Source: Candidatus Zixiibacteriota bacterium (GTDB lineage: Bacteria > Zixibacteria > MSB-5A5 > UBA10806). From it: a stretch of DNA of 60,105 bases. Shown one piece after another: positions 43,124 through 52,067 of the stretch. The DNA is taken from contig JAHEDG010000014.1 in assembly GCA_024641335.1 (NCBI GenBank), positions 1 to 60,105 on the forward strand. The letters are read 5' to 3'. The notes beneath the pieces are model-generated. The model worked only from the letters and a program-made list of their open reading frames with translations, was not told where the DNA came from and did not search any database. Numbering within the stretch: position 1 is the first letter of the stretch; the number at the start of each line of letters is the position of its first letter. The translations under genes and the position numbers were made by a program.

Positions 43124-44315
43124 GAGTTTCGAAAAATCATATATCCCTTATGGTGGCTACTGGAGCAGCCCGTACGCTAAGTGGCAGGGAAGCTTCGCCA
43201 ATCTGCACGCTCTGGAGCTGGCCGCGGCTACGGCCAAAAAGTTTTTCGAATTACGAAAGATCGATCAACAAAAGCTCGATAATCTCTATCTCGGACTGAC
43301 CATCCCTCAATTACAATGCTTCTACGGCGGACCCTGGCTCGCCGGCCTGATCGGCAATGAGAATATTACCGGGCCGGTTATCAATCAGGCCTGTATAACC
43401 GGAGTAGTCTGTGTAAAATACGCCGCGCAGGATATTGAGAGCGGTATCGCCGATACCAGCCTGGTGATCGCCGCCGACCGCTGCTCCAACGGCCCTCACC
43501 TCTACTACCCGTCGCAAACCGCTCCGGGAGCCACAGGCAAATCGGAGGATTGGGTCTGGGATAATTTCAGCCGAGACCCATGGGCCAAAAATTCGATGAT
43601 CGAGACTGCCGAGAATGTTGCCAAAGCCAATAACATCGGCCGCGACGAGCAGGACGAGGTAACCCAGAGACGGTACGAGCAGTACGCCGAAGCGTTGGCC
43701 AACGATCAGGCGTTTCAGAAAAAATATATGATACCGGTGGAGGTCGGCAGAGGGAAAAGCGCCAAACTGATCAGCGGAGACGAAGGAGTATTCCCGACTA
43801 CTCTCGACGGTCTGAAGGGATTGAGGCCGGTCATGCCCGATGGTTCGGTGACATTCGGTACCCAGACCCATCCCGCCGACGGCAACTCCGGGATGATCGT
43901 GACCACCAAAGAAAAAGCCGCTGAATTTTCGGCCGATCCCAAAATACAGATTCAGTTCCTCGGATTCGGCACCGCCCGTGTCAAAAAGGGGTTCATGGCC
44001 GAGGCCGTGGCGCCGGCCTCGAAAGCGGCATTAAGGGACGCCGGAATCGAGGTCTCCGATCTGAAAGCGATTAAAACTCATAATCCGTTCGCCGTCAATG
44101 ACATATATCTCTCCCGCGAAATAGGATTCGAGGTCAGCAAGATGAATAACTACGGCAGTTCCCTTATTTGGGGCCATCCCCAGGGGCCGACCGCCTTGAG
44201 ACTGCTGGTCGAATTGATCGAGGAACTGGTCGACGCTGGAGGCGGCTGCGGACTGTTCGGTGGCTGCGCCGCGGGTGATACGGCCGCGGGATGCGTGATC
44301 AAGGTTTCCGGATAA
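43122..44315 (+). CDS. Thiolase family protein (SCP2-like motif variant)
   Basis: 397 residues of the thiolase superfamily, which cleaves 3-oxoacyl-CoA or condenses acyl-CoAs. The nucleophile is Cys91 (INQACITGV), the catalytic His is His352 (WGHPQGPT) and the second Cys is Cys382 (GGCAAGD). The usual NEAFA motif is replaced by HNPFA with His320, as in SCP2-type thiolases that have HDCF, so specificity may differ from acetoacetyl-CoA thiolase. Many residues around the active site (YIPYGGYW, GGPWLAGL) are uncommon. A strong AAAGGAGG site precedes the ATG. It is the last gene before the heme operon and ends at a hairpin. Confidence 0.87.
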   Translation: MSFEKSYIPYGGYWSSPYAKWQGSFANLHALELAAATAKKFFELRKIDQQKLDNLYLGLTIPQLQCFYGGPWLAGLIGNENITGPVINQACITGVVCVKYAAQDIESGIADTSLVIAADRCSNGPHLYYPSQTAPGATGKSEDWVWDNFSRDPWAKNSMIETAENVAKANNIGRDEQDEVTQRRYEQYAEALANDQAFQKKYMIPVEVGRGKSAKLISGDEGVFPTTLDGLKGLRPVMPDGSVTFGTQTHPADGNSGMIVTTKEKAAEFSADPKIQIQFLGFGTARVKKGFMAEAVAPASKAALRDAGIEVSDLKAIKTHNPFAVNDIYLSREIGFEVSKMNNYGSSLIWGHPQGPTALRLLVELIEELVDAGGGCGLFGGCAAGDTAAGCVIKVSG

Positions 44316-44341
44316 TCACCCCCATTTTCACTGAATTGTAA

Positions 44342-44373
44342 GGCCGGAAGTTCCGAATTCTGAATTTCCGGCC
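44342..44373 (+). terminator. Terminator-like hairpin after the thiolase gene
   Basis: GGCCGGAA (44342-44349) and TTCCGGCC (44366-44373) form an 8-bp stem extended by a TTC/GAA inner stem. The following sequence is only moderately T-rich. Confidence 0.55.
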
Positions 44374-44520
44374 CGATTTATCAGCTATTCCGCCGATTTT
44401 TTATGATAATCATCATTTTTAAAAACTTTTAAGCGGTTATCTTGTTTAACTCTATTATATTCAGGTTTTTCGGAAGCCTGGCAGGAGTATTGGACCGGGG
44501 TTGGCCAACTTGAAAACGGA

Positions 44521-45423
44521 ATGAGGATTAGGATGATAATCGGCACTCGGGGAAGCGATCTGGCCAGAACACAAACCGGCCATGTCGCTGATCTTATCTC
44601 AAAGCAACTGGATATCGAAATCCGGCAGATAATTATCAAAACCAAAGGGGATATAGTCACCGACAGACCTCTGCGGGAACTCGAAGGCCGCGGATATTTC
44701 ACCAAAGAACTCGAAGAAGCCCTCCTCGATAAAAAAATAGACATCGCCGTACATTCGTTCAAGGATATGCCCTCCGAATCTCCTCAAGGGCTTATCGTGG
44801 CGGCCATCTCAAAACGGGAGGATCCGGCCGATCTGCTGGTGATAAGAAAAAATTCTTTTCAACCCGAAGCCGGAGAAATCCCTTTGAAAAATGGAGCCGT
44901 TGTCGGCACCAGCGCGGTCAGACGGGAGACGCAGATCCGGGCCATGAGAAACGATATCCGCGCCAAAGACCTCCGAGGTAATGTCCCCACCAGGGTCAAG
45001 AAGTTAGCCGATGGAGATTATGACGCTATTTTCCTGGCCTCGGCCGGAGTTCGACGGTTAAATCTTGATCTCTTCGCTTTCCAGGTTGTCCGGCTTGATC
45101 CGACCCGCTTCGTACCATCCCCCGGGCAGGGAGCCCTGGCTATTCAGATGCGAGCCGACGATAATTTCGTTGGCAGGGTTCGTGAAATTCTTCACGATAA
45201 ATCGGTGGAAACCGCCACCCGAATAGAACGCGAAGTCATGGCCCGGTTCGGAGGCGGCTGCGGTTTGCCGTTGGGAGCCTTCGCCTGGAGCGACGACAAT
45301 ATCTGGCGCGCCAGAGGATTCTGGGGCGGAAAACCGGATTCGCCCATATGGGCCGATGTCAGCGGCGGCGATCCCTTATCATTGGGAGAAGAATTATTTA
45401 TGGCGATTAAATCGAGGATCTGA
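44521..45423 (+). CDS. hemC: Hydroxymethylbilane synthase (porphobilinogen deaminase)
   Basis: 300 residues. HemC polymerises four porphobilinogens to hydroxymethylbilane. IGTRGSDLARTQ (near the N-terminus) and the conserved AVHSFKDMP region with the catalytic Asp are present, as is TSAVRRETQIRA. Cys247 in FGGGCGLPLGA binds the dipyrromethane cofactor. The start is either 44521 or the ATG four codons on (44533); the latter sits after AGGATTAGG, so the N-terminus is uncertain by four residues. It opens the heme operon, and its stop overlaps hemD (TGATG). Confidence 0.95.
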   Translation: MRIRMIIGTRGSDLARTQTGHVADLISKQLDIEIRQIIIKTKGDIVTDRPLRELEGRGYFTKELEEALLDKKIDIAVHSFKDMPSESPQGLIVAAISKREDPADLLVIRKNSFQPEAGEIPLKNGAVVGTSAVRRETQIRAMRNDIRAKDLRGNVPTRVKKLADGDYDAIFLASAGVRRLNLDLFAFQVVRLDPTRFVPSPGQGALAIQMRADDNFVGRVREILHDKSVETATRIEREVMARFGGGCGLPLGAFAWSDDNIWRARGFWGGKPDSPIWADVSGGDPLSLGEELFMAIKSRI

Positions 45424-46166
45424 TGGCCGCTCGCGTATTGATAACACGCTCTTCTCAACGAGCCTCGGATCTCATGGATGAACTGCGAAAACGGGGTATC
45501 GTTTGCCACGCTCTGCCGGTTACTGAAATATCGTTTTTAAAAAACGACCTTCCCGATCTGCTAAAATTCAATTGGCTGGCCTTTACCAGCGTCAACGGGG
45601 TAACGGCCTTCGCCGATCTACTCGATAAAAACAAGCGGCAGCTGCCGGGCAATCTCAAAATCGCGGCGGTCGGCTCGGCCACTCGCAAGGCGGCAAAAGA
45701 TCGTTTCGGTAAAACCGATAGATCGCCTTTAAAGTCCGATGGACTCTCCTTAGCCGATTCGATTCTCGAAACCGCCTCGGATCATTCGGAGTTGACCATT
45801 CTATGGCCCTGCGGCCAGGACGCTCTTCCCCGATTTTATGATCGCCTTACTCAAGCGGGAGCGAAAGTAAATAAATGGATTTGCTACAGAACCGAAGCGG
45901 TTGATCCGATGAAAATAAAAGCGGAGCTGCTTAAATTGCCGCCCTGGGATCTGGCATTGTTCGCCGCCCCGAGCGCGGTCAGAGCTTTTTCCGCCGCCTG
46001 GGAGAAGAGAAACGATTTCGCCGCATTCGCTATCGGTCCGACCACGGCCGACGCGCTTAGAGATGAAGGTTATATCGACGTGGTCATAAGCGGCGGCGCC
46101 GACAGCCATGGATGCGCCGATTCGATTGTCGAACTTTTCAAAAAAAGGAATGTCGATTTTAGATGA
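45423..46166 (+). CDS. hemD: Uroporphyrinogen-III synthase
   Basis: 247 residues of the poorly conserved HemD family, which closes hydroxymethylbilane with inversion of ring D. The N-terminal VLITRSSQRASDLMDEL, WLAFTSVNGV and the C-terminal LALFAAPSAVRAFSAAWE and FAAFAIGPTTADAL match family patterns in the two Rossmann-like domains. The context between hemC and hemE supports the call. It overlaps both neighbours by 1-4 nt. Confidence 0.92.
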   Translation: MAARVLITRSSQRASDLMDELRKRGIVCHALPVTEISFLKNDLPDLLKFNWLAFTSVNGVTAFADLLDKNKRQLPGNLKIAAVGSATRKAAKDRFGKTDRSPLKSDGLSLADSILETASDHSELTILWPCGQDALPRFYDRLTQAGAKVNKWICYRTEAVDPMKIKAELLKLPPWDLALFAAPSAVRAFSAAWEKRNDFAAFAIGPTTADALRDEGYIDVVISGGADSHGCADSIVELFKKRNVDFR

Positions 46167-47239
46167 AAAACAGAGGTTCGTTTCGCTGGCATTTTGTTTT
46201 GTTTGTGGTTCTTTCGCTGGTTGCCATAGCTCAACTTTCCTGGTGGGTGATTTTTCAGGTCAGGGAGGGAGCCAGAATATCTGATAATCAGCGGCTGATC
46301 TGGAATCAGCAGATGGAACTGGTTCTCCGAAGACTTGATTCTCCCGAGGGTCAAAATCCGGCTCAATTTAGAGAATGGCTGAACAATACATTCCCCGATC
46401 TGGCCTTATCCGACGACGGCCGGTCGCTGACTATTACCGAACAGGCGGAAAACCGTCTCGATGGGCTGGCCCGAAAACGAGTGAGAATGTTCGTTTCCGA
46501 GGGCGCTTTCTTCAGCCTTCTGGTTCTATCGGGTGTCTGGTTTCTTTACTGGACCTTACGCAGGAAAGTAGAGATGGAGAACCAAACCGCCGGAATAATC
46601 TCCGCCGCTTCCACCGGAATAAAAAATCCGATCTCCGCATTGGGAGAGGATATTCTGGCTCTCTCCGGAACCAATCTCTCCGAATCCGGGCGCGATGAAC
46701 TTTTATCCAGGATGAAATCCAATATCGGCGCGATATCCGAAACCTGCGACCGCATGAGTATGCTCCGGCTCCTGTCCGCAAGCAGACGAAAAACTCCGCT
46801 TAGCCTTAATAACCTCTCCGAGGCCGCCGGCGCGTTGTTCGCTGAGATCGACGGTACTCTAAAAACTTCCGGCTTTAAGCTGGAATCGAGTGTCGAGCCG
46901 GGGCTTTCATCCGTAACCAATCTGGAACGATGGCTGGCCGCGGTCAGAGGACTTATGCAAATAGCCATGAGAATCACCGGCGAGAAAATAATAAAAGCCG
47001 ATTTCTCCAGAATCGAAAACAAGGCTGTTCTCCGAATATCGAGAAGAGGTGTATTCGAAAGCTCCGGCGATCATGAATTCGATTCCGCCTATATGCTGTT
47101 CGCGCCCGAATTCAACATGATCAAAGAAACCGGGGAAATGACCGGAGCGGAGATTTCCCTGGCCCGTACAGATGACGGCAGGGGATTGATCTTTACGGCT
47201 GTGGTTCCCCTGCTCGAAGATCTTTCCGGGGCGAAATGA
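46163..47239 (+). CDS. Membrane sensor-kinase-like protein lacking phosphoacceptor His
   Basis: 358 residues: transmembrane segment about 10-31, an extracytoplasmic domain of ~80 residues, a second segment about 113-131, then a helical region resembling a histidine-kinase DHp domain. Where kinases read SHELKTPI, this reads STGIKNPI, with Thr151 in place of the His. The C-terminal part ends in a short ATPase-like stretch (TGAEISLARTDDGRGLIFTAVVPL), but recognisable N, G1 and G2 boxes are missing. It is likely a pseudokinase or a scaffold. The ATGA overlap with hemD and the hemE gene 35 bp downstream bind it firmly to the heme operon. Its function is unknown. Confidence 0.75.
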   Translation: MKNRGSFRWHFVLFVVLSLVAIAQLSWWVIFQVREGARISDNQRLIWNQQMELVLRRLDSPEGQNPAQFREWLNNTFPDLALSDDGRSLTITEQAENRLDGLARKRVRMFVSEGAFFSLLVLSGVWFLYWTLRRKVEMENQTAGIISAASTGIKNPISALGEDILALSGTNLSESGRDELLSRMKSNIGAISETCDRMSMLRLLSASRRKTPLSLNNLSEAAGALFAEIDGTLKTSGFKLESSVEPGLSSVTNLERWLAAVRGLMQIAMRITGEKIIKADFSRIENKAVLRISRRGVFESSGDHEFDSAYMLFAPEFNMIKETGEMTGAEISLARTDDGRGLIFTAVVPLLEDLSGAK

Positions 47240-47274
47240 AACTATCAACCCTGTTCCGCGAATTGTGAGGAGAC

Positions 47275-48312
47275 ATGAACGATTCCAATAAAATGAAATA
47301 TCTCCGGGCCTGCCGCGGAGAAAGCATGGATACACCCCCGGTCTGGCTCATGCGCCAGGCGGGACGATACCTTGAAGAATACCGAAATGTCCGGGCGAAA
47401 AATAAATTTCTGGATATCTGCAATATCCCGGAACTGGCCTGCGAAGTGACTCTCCAGCCTATACGAAGATTCGGGTTTGACGCATCAATCTTATTCAGCG
47501 ATATACTCGTCCCCCTGGTTCCGATGGGAGCCAATCTGACTTTCGGCGAGGGCGAGGGTCCGAAAATAGATCCGCCCATTCGATCAGTCGATGATATCAG
47601 GAAGCTGAAAAAAATAGAGCCGCGCGAAAGCCTCGATTTCGTCCTCGAAGCCATAAGAATGATCCGTCGGGAACTGCCCGATGACGTAGCCCTGATCGGT
47701 TTCACCGGCGCTCCCTTTACCCTGGCCACCTATCTGATCGAAGGAGGAAAACCTAATCCATTCGCTCATATCAAACAGCTGATGTACACGGAACCGGAGG
47801 CCTTCAACGATCTGTTGATCAAGCTTCAGGAGATGATTACCGATTATCTTCGCGCCATGATCGAAGCCGGGGCCGACGCCCTGCAGGTTTTCGATACCTG
47901 GGGCGGCATACTCGATAACCGTGATTTTCGCGCTGTCAACCTGCCGGTCGTGAAAAAAATATTCGCCGGCCTGGCCGACCTGAATGTGCCCACGACTTAT
48001 TTCGTTCATAATAACGCCCACCTGATCAGCGAGGTGAAAGAGACTGGCTGTACTGTGGCCGGATTCGACTGGCGCTGCTCTCTGAAAGAGGCCAGAAAAA
48101 TTATGGGGAAAAATATTGCCGTCCAGGGAAATCTCGATCCCACAGTACTTCTCGGCGGCGAATCAGCTATCCGAAACGCTGTCCGCAATACGTTGAGCGA
48201 CGCCTCCGGCCCCGGCGGACATATTTTCAATCTCGGCCACGGAATTCTCCCCATGACTCCGGTCGAATCAGTGGAGATCATGCTCGACGAGATCCGTGGA
48301 GGAAAAAAGTGA
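47275..48312 (+). CDS. hemE: Uroporphyrinogen decarboxylase
   Basis: 345 residues. HemE decarboxylates the four acetate side chains of uroporphyrinogen III to coproporphyrinogen III. The N-terminal PPVWLMRQAGRYLEEYR with catalytic arginines, ILFSDILVPL with its Asp, FTGAPFTLATY and the C-terminal FNLGHGILPMTPVE are standard. GAGGAG lies just before the ATG. It overlaps hemN by 4 nt (GTGA). Confidence 0.97.
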   Translation: MNDSNKMKYLRACRGESMDTPPVWLMRQAGRYLEEYRNVRAKNKFLDICNIPELACEVTLQPIRRFGFDASILFSDILVPLVPMGANLTFGEGEGPKIDPPIRSVDDIRKLKKIEPRESLDFVLEAIRMIRRELPDDVALIGFTGAPFTLATYLIEGGKPNPFAHIKQLMYTEPEAFNDLLIKLQEMITDYLRAMIEAGADALQVFDTWGGILDNRDFRAVNLPVVKKIFAGLADLNVPTTYFVHNNAHLISEVKETGCTVAGFDWRCSLKEARKIMGKNIAVQGNLDPTVLLGGESAIRNAVRNTLSDASGPGGHIFNLGHGILPMTPVESVEIMLDEIRGGKK

Positions 48313-49703
48313 GCATGACCCCGTTAAAAGAGATTCCTGAAAACCGGATATTCGATCTGATCGAAAAACTTGACGTTCGCGGACCGCGATACACATCGTA
48401 TCCGACGGTGCCGGTTTGGAAAAACGATTTTCCGGCCGGGCAGTATATCGATTCGCTGCGGCGTATCAGTTCGAACGGCAAACCGGTGGCGGTCTATGTG
48501 CATCTGCCTTATTGCAAATCCAGATGTCTTTATTGCGGGTGCAATTCCTGTATCTCCAGAGAGGATACGAAATTCAGAGCTTATATCGACGCTTTCAAAC
48601 AGGAAATCGATCTGGTTTCGCGATTCCTCGAAAACGGGCTGACCCATTGCCAGCTTCATCTCGGAGGCGGCACCCCCACCCATACGCCGTCGGATATGCT
48701 GGCCGAACTGCTCGACTACCTCATCGAACGGATACCCGGCAGTGGCAGCCCCGATAGATCCATCGAGGTCGATCCGCGGGTAACTACTGTTGAACATCTG
48801 AAGCTACTCTCCTCTCGCGGTTTCAGACGTATCTCTGCGGGATTGCAGGATCTGAACCCGGATGTGCAAAAGGCTGTTAATCGACGTTTCTCGGCGGGCG
48901 ATATGAAAAAATTCGTCGATTCCGCCAGGGAACATGGCTTTACAGGAGTAAATATCGATTTGATCTATGGCCTGCCGTTGCAGAACAGAAAAACCTGGGC
49001 CGCCACTATGGAGCAGGTATTAAGCTTCAATCCCGACAGGCTGGCCTGTTTCGGCTACGCTCATCTGCCTTCGAAAATTGTCCATCAGAGGGGTATCAGA
49101 GAAGAAGATCTCCCCTCGCCAGGAGAGCGTCTGGGAATGCTCCTTGACGCTAACAGGTTTTTTCTGGATAACGGTTTTGAGGCTATCGGAATGGATCACT
49201 TCGCCAAGCCGGACGACGAGCTTTCCAAAGCTTTCCGCGACGGCAAACTCTGGCGCAATTTCATGGGATATACTCCCAACGGCGGCCTGGAGCTTCTGGG
49301 GCTGGGATGCTCTTCCATTAGCGAGTTTCAGGATCTCTTCGCCCAGAATCTTTTCCCGCCGGAACCGTACCAGGAGAAATTATCGGCCGGCCTGCTGCCT
49401 GTTACCAGAGGATGCGCCCTGGATAGAGACGATATAATCCGCAAACATCTGATCAACCACCTGATGTGCAATCTCGAAATCAAGATCCCGCGCTCAGATA
49501 ATACAGCTGATGCCGAAACTATCGAAAGCATTACCGAAGCTCTGAACGGCTTCGGTAAACTCGAGGACGAGGGATTGCTTATCAGGGAATCTGACGGTTA
49601 CCGGATTACACCTTTGGGACAGCTCTTTCTAAGAAATCTGGCCATGCCCTTCGATAGATATCTCTCCGCGGAATCGGCCGCCGCCTTCTCAAGGACTGTG
49701 TAA
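48309..49703 (+). CDS. hemN: Oxygen-independent coproporphyrinogen III oxidase
   Basis: 464 residues, a radical-SAM enzyme that decarboxylates two propionates of coproporphyrinogen III without O2. The cluster motif CKSRCLYCGC (CxxxCxxC plus the HemN-specific next Cys) is at about 73-82; LHLGGGTPTHT and NIDLIYGLPLQ are SAM-site motifs, and GIRE/GMDHFAKPDDEL belong to the HemN domain. Length is close to true HemN (about 457 aa) and exceeds HemW. The start is taken as GTG at 48309, 5 nt after GGAGGA; an ATG two codons later is possible. Confidence 0.94.
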   Translation: MSMTPLKEIPENRIFDLIEKLDVRGPRYTSYPTVPVWKNDFPAGQYIDSLRRISSNGKPVAVYVHLPYCKSRCLYCGCNSCISREDTKFRAYIDAFKQEIDLVSRFLENGLTHCQLHLGGGTPTHTPSDMLAELLDYLIERIPGSGSPDRSIEVDPRVTTVEHLKLLSSRGFRRISAGLQDLNPDVQKAVNRRFSAGDMKKFVDSAREHGFTGVNIDLIYGLPLQNRKTWAATMEQVLSFNPDRLACFGYAHLPSKIVHQRGIREEDLPSPGERLGMLLDANRFFLDNGFEAIGMDHFAKPDDELSKAFRDGKLWRNFMGYTPNGGLELLGLGCSSISEFQDLFAQNLFPPEPYQEKLSAGLLPVTRGCALDRDDIIRKHLINHLMCNLEIKIPRSDNTADAETIESITEALNGFGKLEDEGLLIRESDGYRITPLGQLFLRNLAMPFDRYLSAESAAAFSRTV

Positions 49704-49714
49704 AGGCAATCGGT

Positions 49715-50662
49715 ATGAGCAGGGGATTATTGCTGGTCAATATGGGAGGGCCGTCGAATACCGACGAGATCAAACCGTATCTCAAATCGATATTCAGGGA
49801 TCCGGCTATACTTCCCTTGCCTGGAATTATCAGGACCCCGCTGGCCTCCATAATAGCTCATAAAAGAAAAGACAAAGTAGCCGAACGTTACGATAAAATC
49901 GGAGGATCCTCTCCCCTGATCGTCTGGACCGAAAAGCTGAGAGATTCGATCAATAAAATTGTCGATAAGAATTATGATGATATCACAGTCGCCCACGCAT
50001 TTCGTTATACTTCGCCTTCCATAGAAGACGCCCTCGAAGCGTTCTCCGCTTTATCGATCAAGAGGGTCAGACTACTACCCCTGTTTCCGCATAAAACTTC
50101 CGCCATGACCGGTTCGATAGAGGATGAAGCCCGCAGGGTGGCCGGAAAACTGGGAATGGTTCTCAGTATGATTCCGGCCTGGGGCAACCATAGCGAAATC
50201 CTCTCGATCTGGGCAGCTTATATCAAGGAGCTATTGGGCGATAAGCCCGACGATTCCCATTTGCTTTTTGTCGCTCACGGCATTCCGCGACGAGATGTCA
50301 GAAGGGGCGACGATTATCCGGAAAATGTGGAAAAAACTGCCCGGACTCTGGGGAGATGGCTTCCTGATAATATCACCTGGTCGCTGGCTTATCAGAGCAA
50401 AGTCGGACCGGTCAAATGGACCGGCCCATATCTTGAAAATGAGATCGACAAACTGGCCGCCAAGGGCGCGCGAATTATACTGATGCCGATAAGCTTCGCC
50501 GCCGATTGCCTCGAAACACTCTATGACCTCGATATTGCGGCCTCCGACCGGGCGATGAAAACCGGAGCCAGATCCGTAAGTCGGGTCAGGGTGTTTAATG
50601 ACGATGATAGATTCGCCCGCGCGATGGTCCGGATCGCTCTGGAAGGCAGACAGCATGATTAA
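49715..50662 (+). CDS. hemH: Ferrochelatase
   Basis: 315 residues. It inserts Fe2+ into protoporphyrin IX (or coproporphyrin III in the coproporphyrin-dependent route). LLVNMGGPSNTDEIKPYL is the family N-terminus, the catalytic His is in FVAHGIPRRDV (about 189-199), and Glu/aromatic residues of the second half (GPYLENEIDKLAAKGA, SFAADCLETLYDLD) are present. No Fe-S tail is seen. It overlaps hemY by 8 nt. Confidence 0.95.
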   Translation: MSRGLLLVNMGGPSNTDEIKPYLKSIFRDPAILPLPGIIRTPLASIIAHKRKDKVAERYDKIGGSSPLIVWTEKLRDSINKIVDKNYDDITVAHAFRYTSPSIEDALEAFSALSIKRVRLLPLFPHKTSAMTGSIEDEARRVAGKLGMVLSMIPAWGNHSEILSIWAAYIKELLGDKPDDSHLLFVAHGIPRRDVRRGDDYPENVEKTARTLGRWLPDNITWSLAYQSKVGPVKWTGPYLENEIDKLAAKGARIILMPISFAADCLETLYDLDIAASDRAMKTGARSVSRVRVFNDDDRFARAMVRIALEGRQHD

Positions 50663-52061
50663 TCCCGCGGCCGCTAAAAAAGTAGTCATAGTGGGTGCGG
50701 GTATTGCCGGTCTTTCTACAGCTTTTCTCATTCGTCAAATAGGCAGACTCAAAGGACACGAGCCATCCATTACTATTCTGGAGAGCAAATCAACGCCGGG
50801 AGGGTCTACCAGAACCGATATAGTAGATGGATACACCTGCGAATGGGGCCCTAACGGTTTTCTCGATAACGAACCGGCTACGCTGGAGTTGATTAAGATG
50901 CTGGGAATAGAGGATCGTCTGGTAAAAGCCGATGAGGCCTCGGCCAGACGGTATATTTATCATGGCGGGAAAATGAGAGAAGTCGCCATGAATCCATTGA
51001 AATTCCTGTTTTCAAATATCCTTCCGGTTTCCGCCAAACTCCGCGTCGGAATGGAGTATTTCATTCCCGCCAACCGAAGCGACGGCGACGAAACGGTCTA
51101 TTCCTTCGGAGAACGGCGTCTCGGAAAAGGATTCGCCCGATTCCTTTTAGATCCTATGGTCTCCGGGATATTCGCCGGCGATATCAGGGAACTCTCGCTC
51201 CAGGCTGTATTCCCCAATATGTATTCTATGGAACGGCAATACGGCGGACTTTTTAAAGCCCTGATGGCCAAAAAAAGGGAATCGAGAAAAACAGGGGTAA
51301 AATCCGGCGGACCGTCCGGGCCCGGAGCTGTCCTTCATACCTTTAAAAACGGAATGGGAGAATTGACCGCCGATCTGGCCTCCCGCTTCTCTTCGGAGAT
51401 AAAACTTTCCTCCAAAGCGCTTTCGGCTCTGCGGCGGAATGATTCCTTTATTGTGAAAACTGAAAACGATACCATAGAGACCGACAACCTGATTTTGGCC
51501 TGCCCGTCGTATGAGGCCGCCGCTATAATCGCAGATATGGATAAACCGACCGCCGACAAACTCGATTCAATACCTTATGCCCCTGTTGACGTCGTCTGTC
51601 ATGGATTTCCCGAAAAAAGCATCGAACAGGATATCAGAGGATTCGGAGTCCTTGTCCCCCGTCATGAGGGAATCAGATCTTTAGGCTGTCTCTGGAGCGA
51701 CTCGATTTTCCCCGGACAGGCCCCGGACGGTTTCCACATTTTGAGAACGATAATGGGAGGCGCGCACGATTACCGGATCGCCGATGAAACAGACAATTCG
51801 GTCGATCAGATCGCCTTTAATGATATGAAGACAATCCTGGGCGTCAGGGGAAAACCCGGTTTCAGAAAAATATTCCGTCATCCCAAAGGAATCGCCCAGT
51901 ATAACATGGGACATCTGGATAAAATCGCCGCCGCGGATAATATGGAAAAAAATCTGCCCGGATTGTATTTTACCGGAGCGTCCTACCGGGGAGTGTCGGT
52001 TAACGGCTCTGTTAAAGACGCTTTTCGGGTCGCTGAAAAATTCTGGGATATGGCGAGGTAA
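50655..52061 (+). CDS. hemY: Protoporphyrinogen/coproporphyrinogen oxidase, HemY type
   Basis: 468 residues. An FAD-dependent oxidase that aromatises protoporphyrinogen IX (or coproporphyrinogen III). The FAD motif VVIVGAGIAGLSTAFLIRQ, CEWGPNGFLDNEPATL, ERRLGKGFARFLLDPMVSGI and the C-terminal GLYFTGASYRGVSVNGSVKD are all typical. The classical enzyme uses O2, unlike HemN upstream. The start at 50655 follows a purine-rich GGAAGGCAGA and lies inside hemH. Confidence 0.93.
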   Translation: MINPAAAKKVVIVGAGIAGLSTAFLIRQIGRLKGHEPSITILESKSTPGGSTRTDIVDGYTCEWGPNGFLDNEPATLELIKMLGIEDRLVKADEASARRYIYHGGKMREVAMNPLKFLFSNILPVSAKLRVGMEYFIPANRSDGDETVYSFGERRLGKGFARFLLDPMVSGIFAGDIRELSLQAVFPNMYSMERQYGGLFKALMAKKRESRKTGVKSGGPSGPGAVLHTFKNGMGELTADLASRFSSEIKLSSKALSALRRNDSFIVKTENDTIETDNLILACPSYEAAAIIADMDKPTADKLDSIPYAPVDVVCHGFPEKSIEQDIRGFGVLVPRHEGIRSLGCLWSDSIFPGQAPDGFHILRTIMGGAHDYRIADETDNSVDQIAFNDMKTILGVRGKPGFRKIFRHPKGIAQYNMGHLDKIAAADNMEKNLPGLYFTGASYRGVSVNGSVKDAFRVAEKFWDMAR

Positions 52062-52067
52062 TATCTT

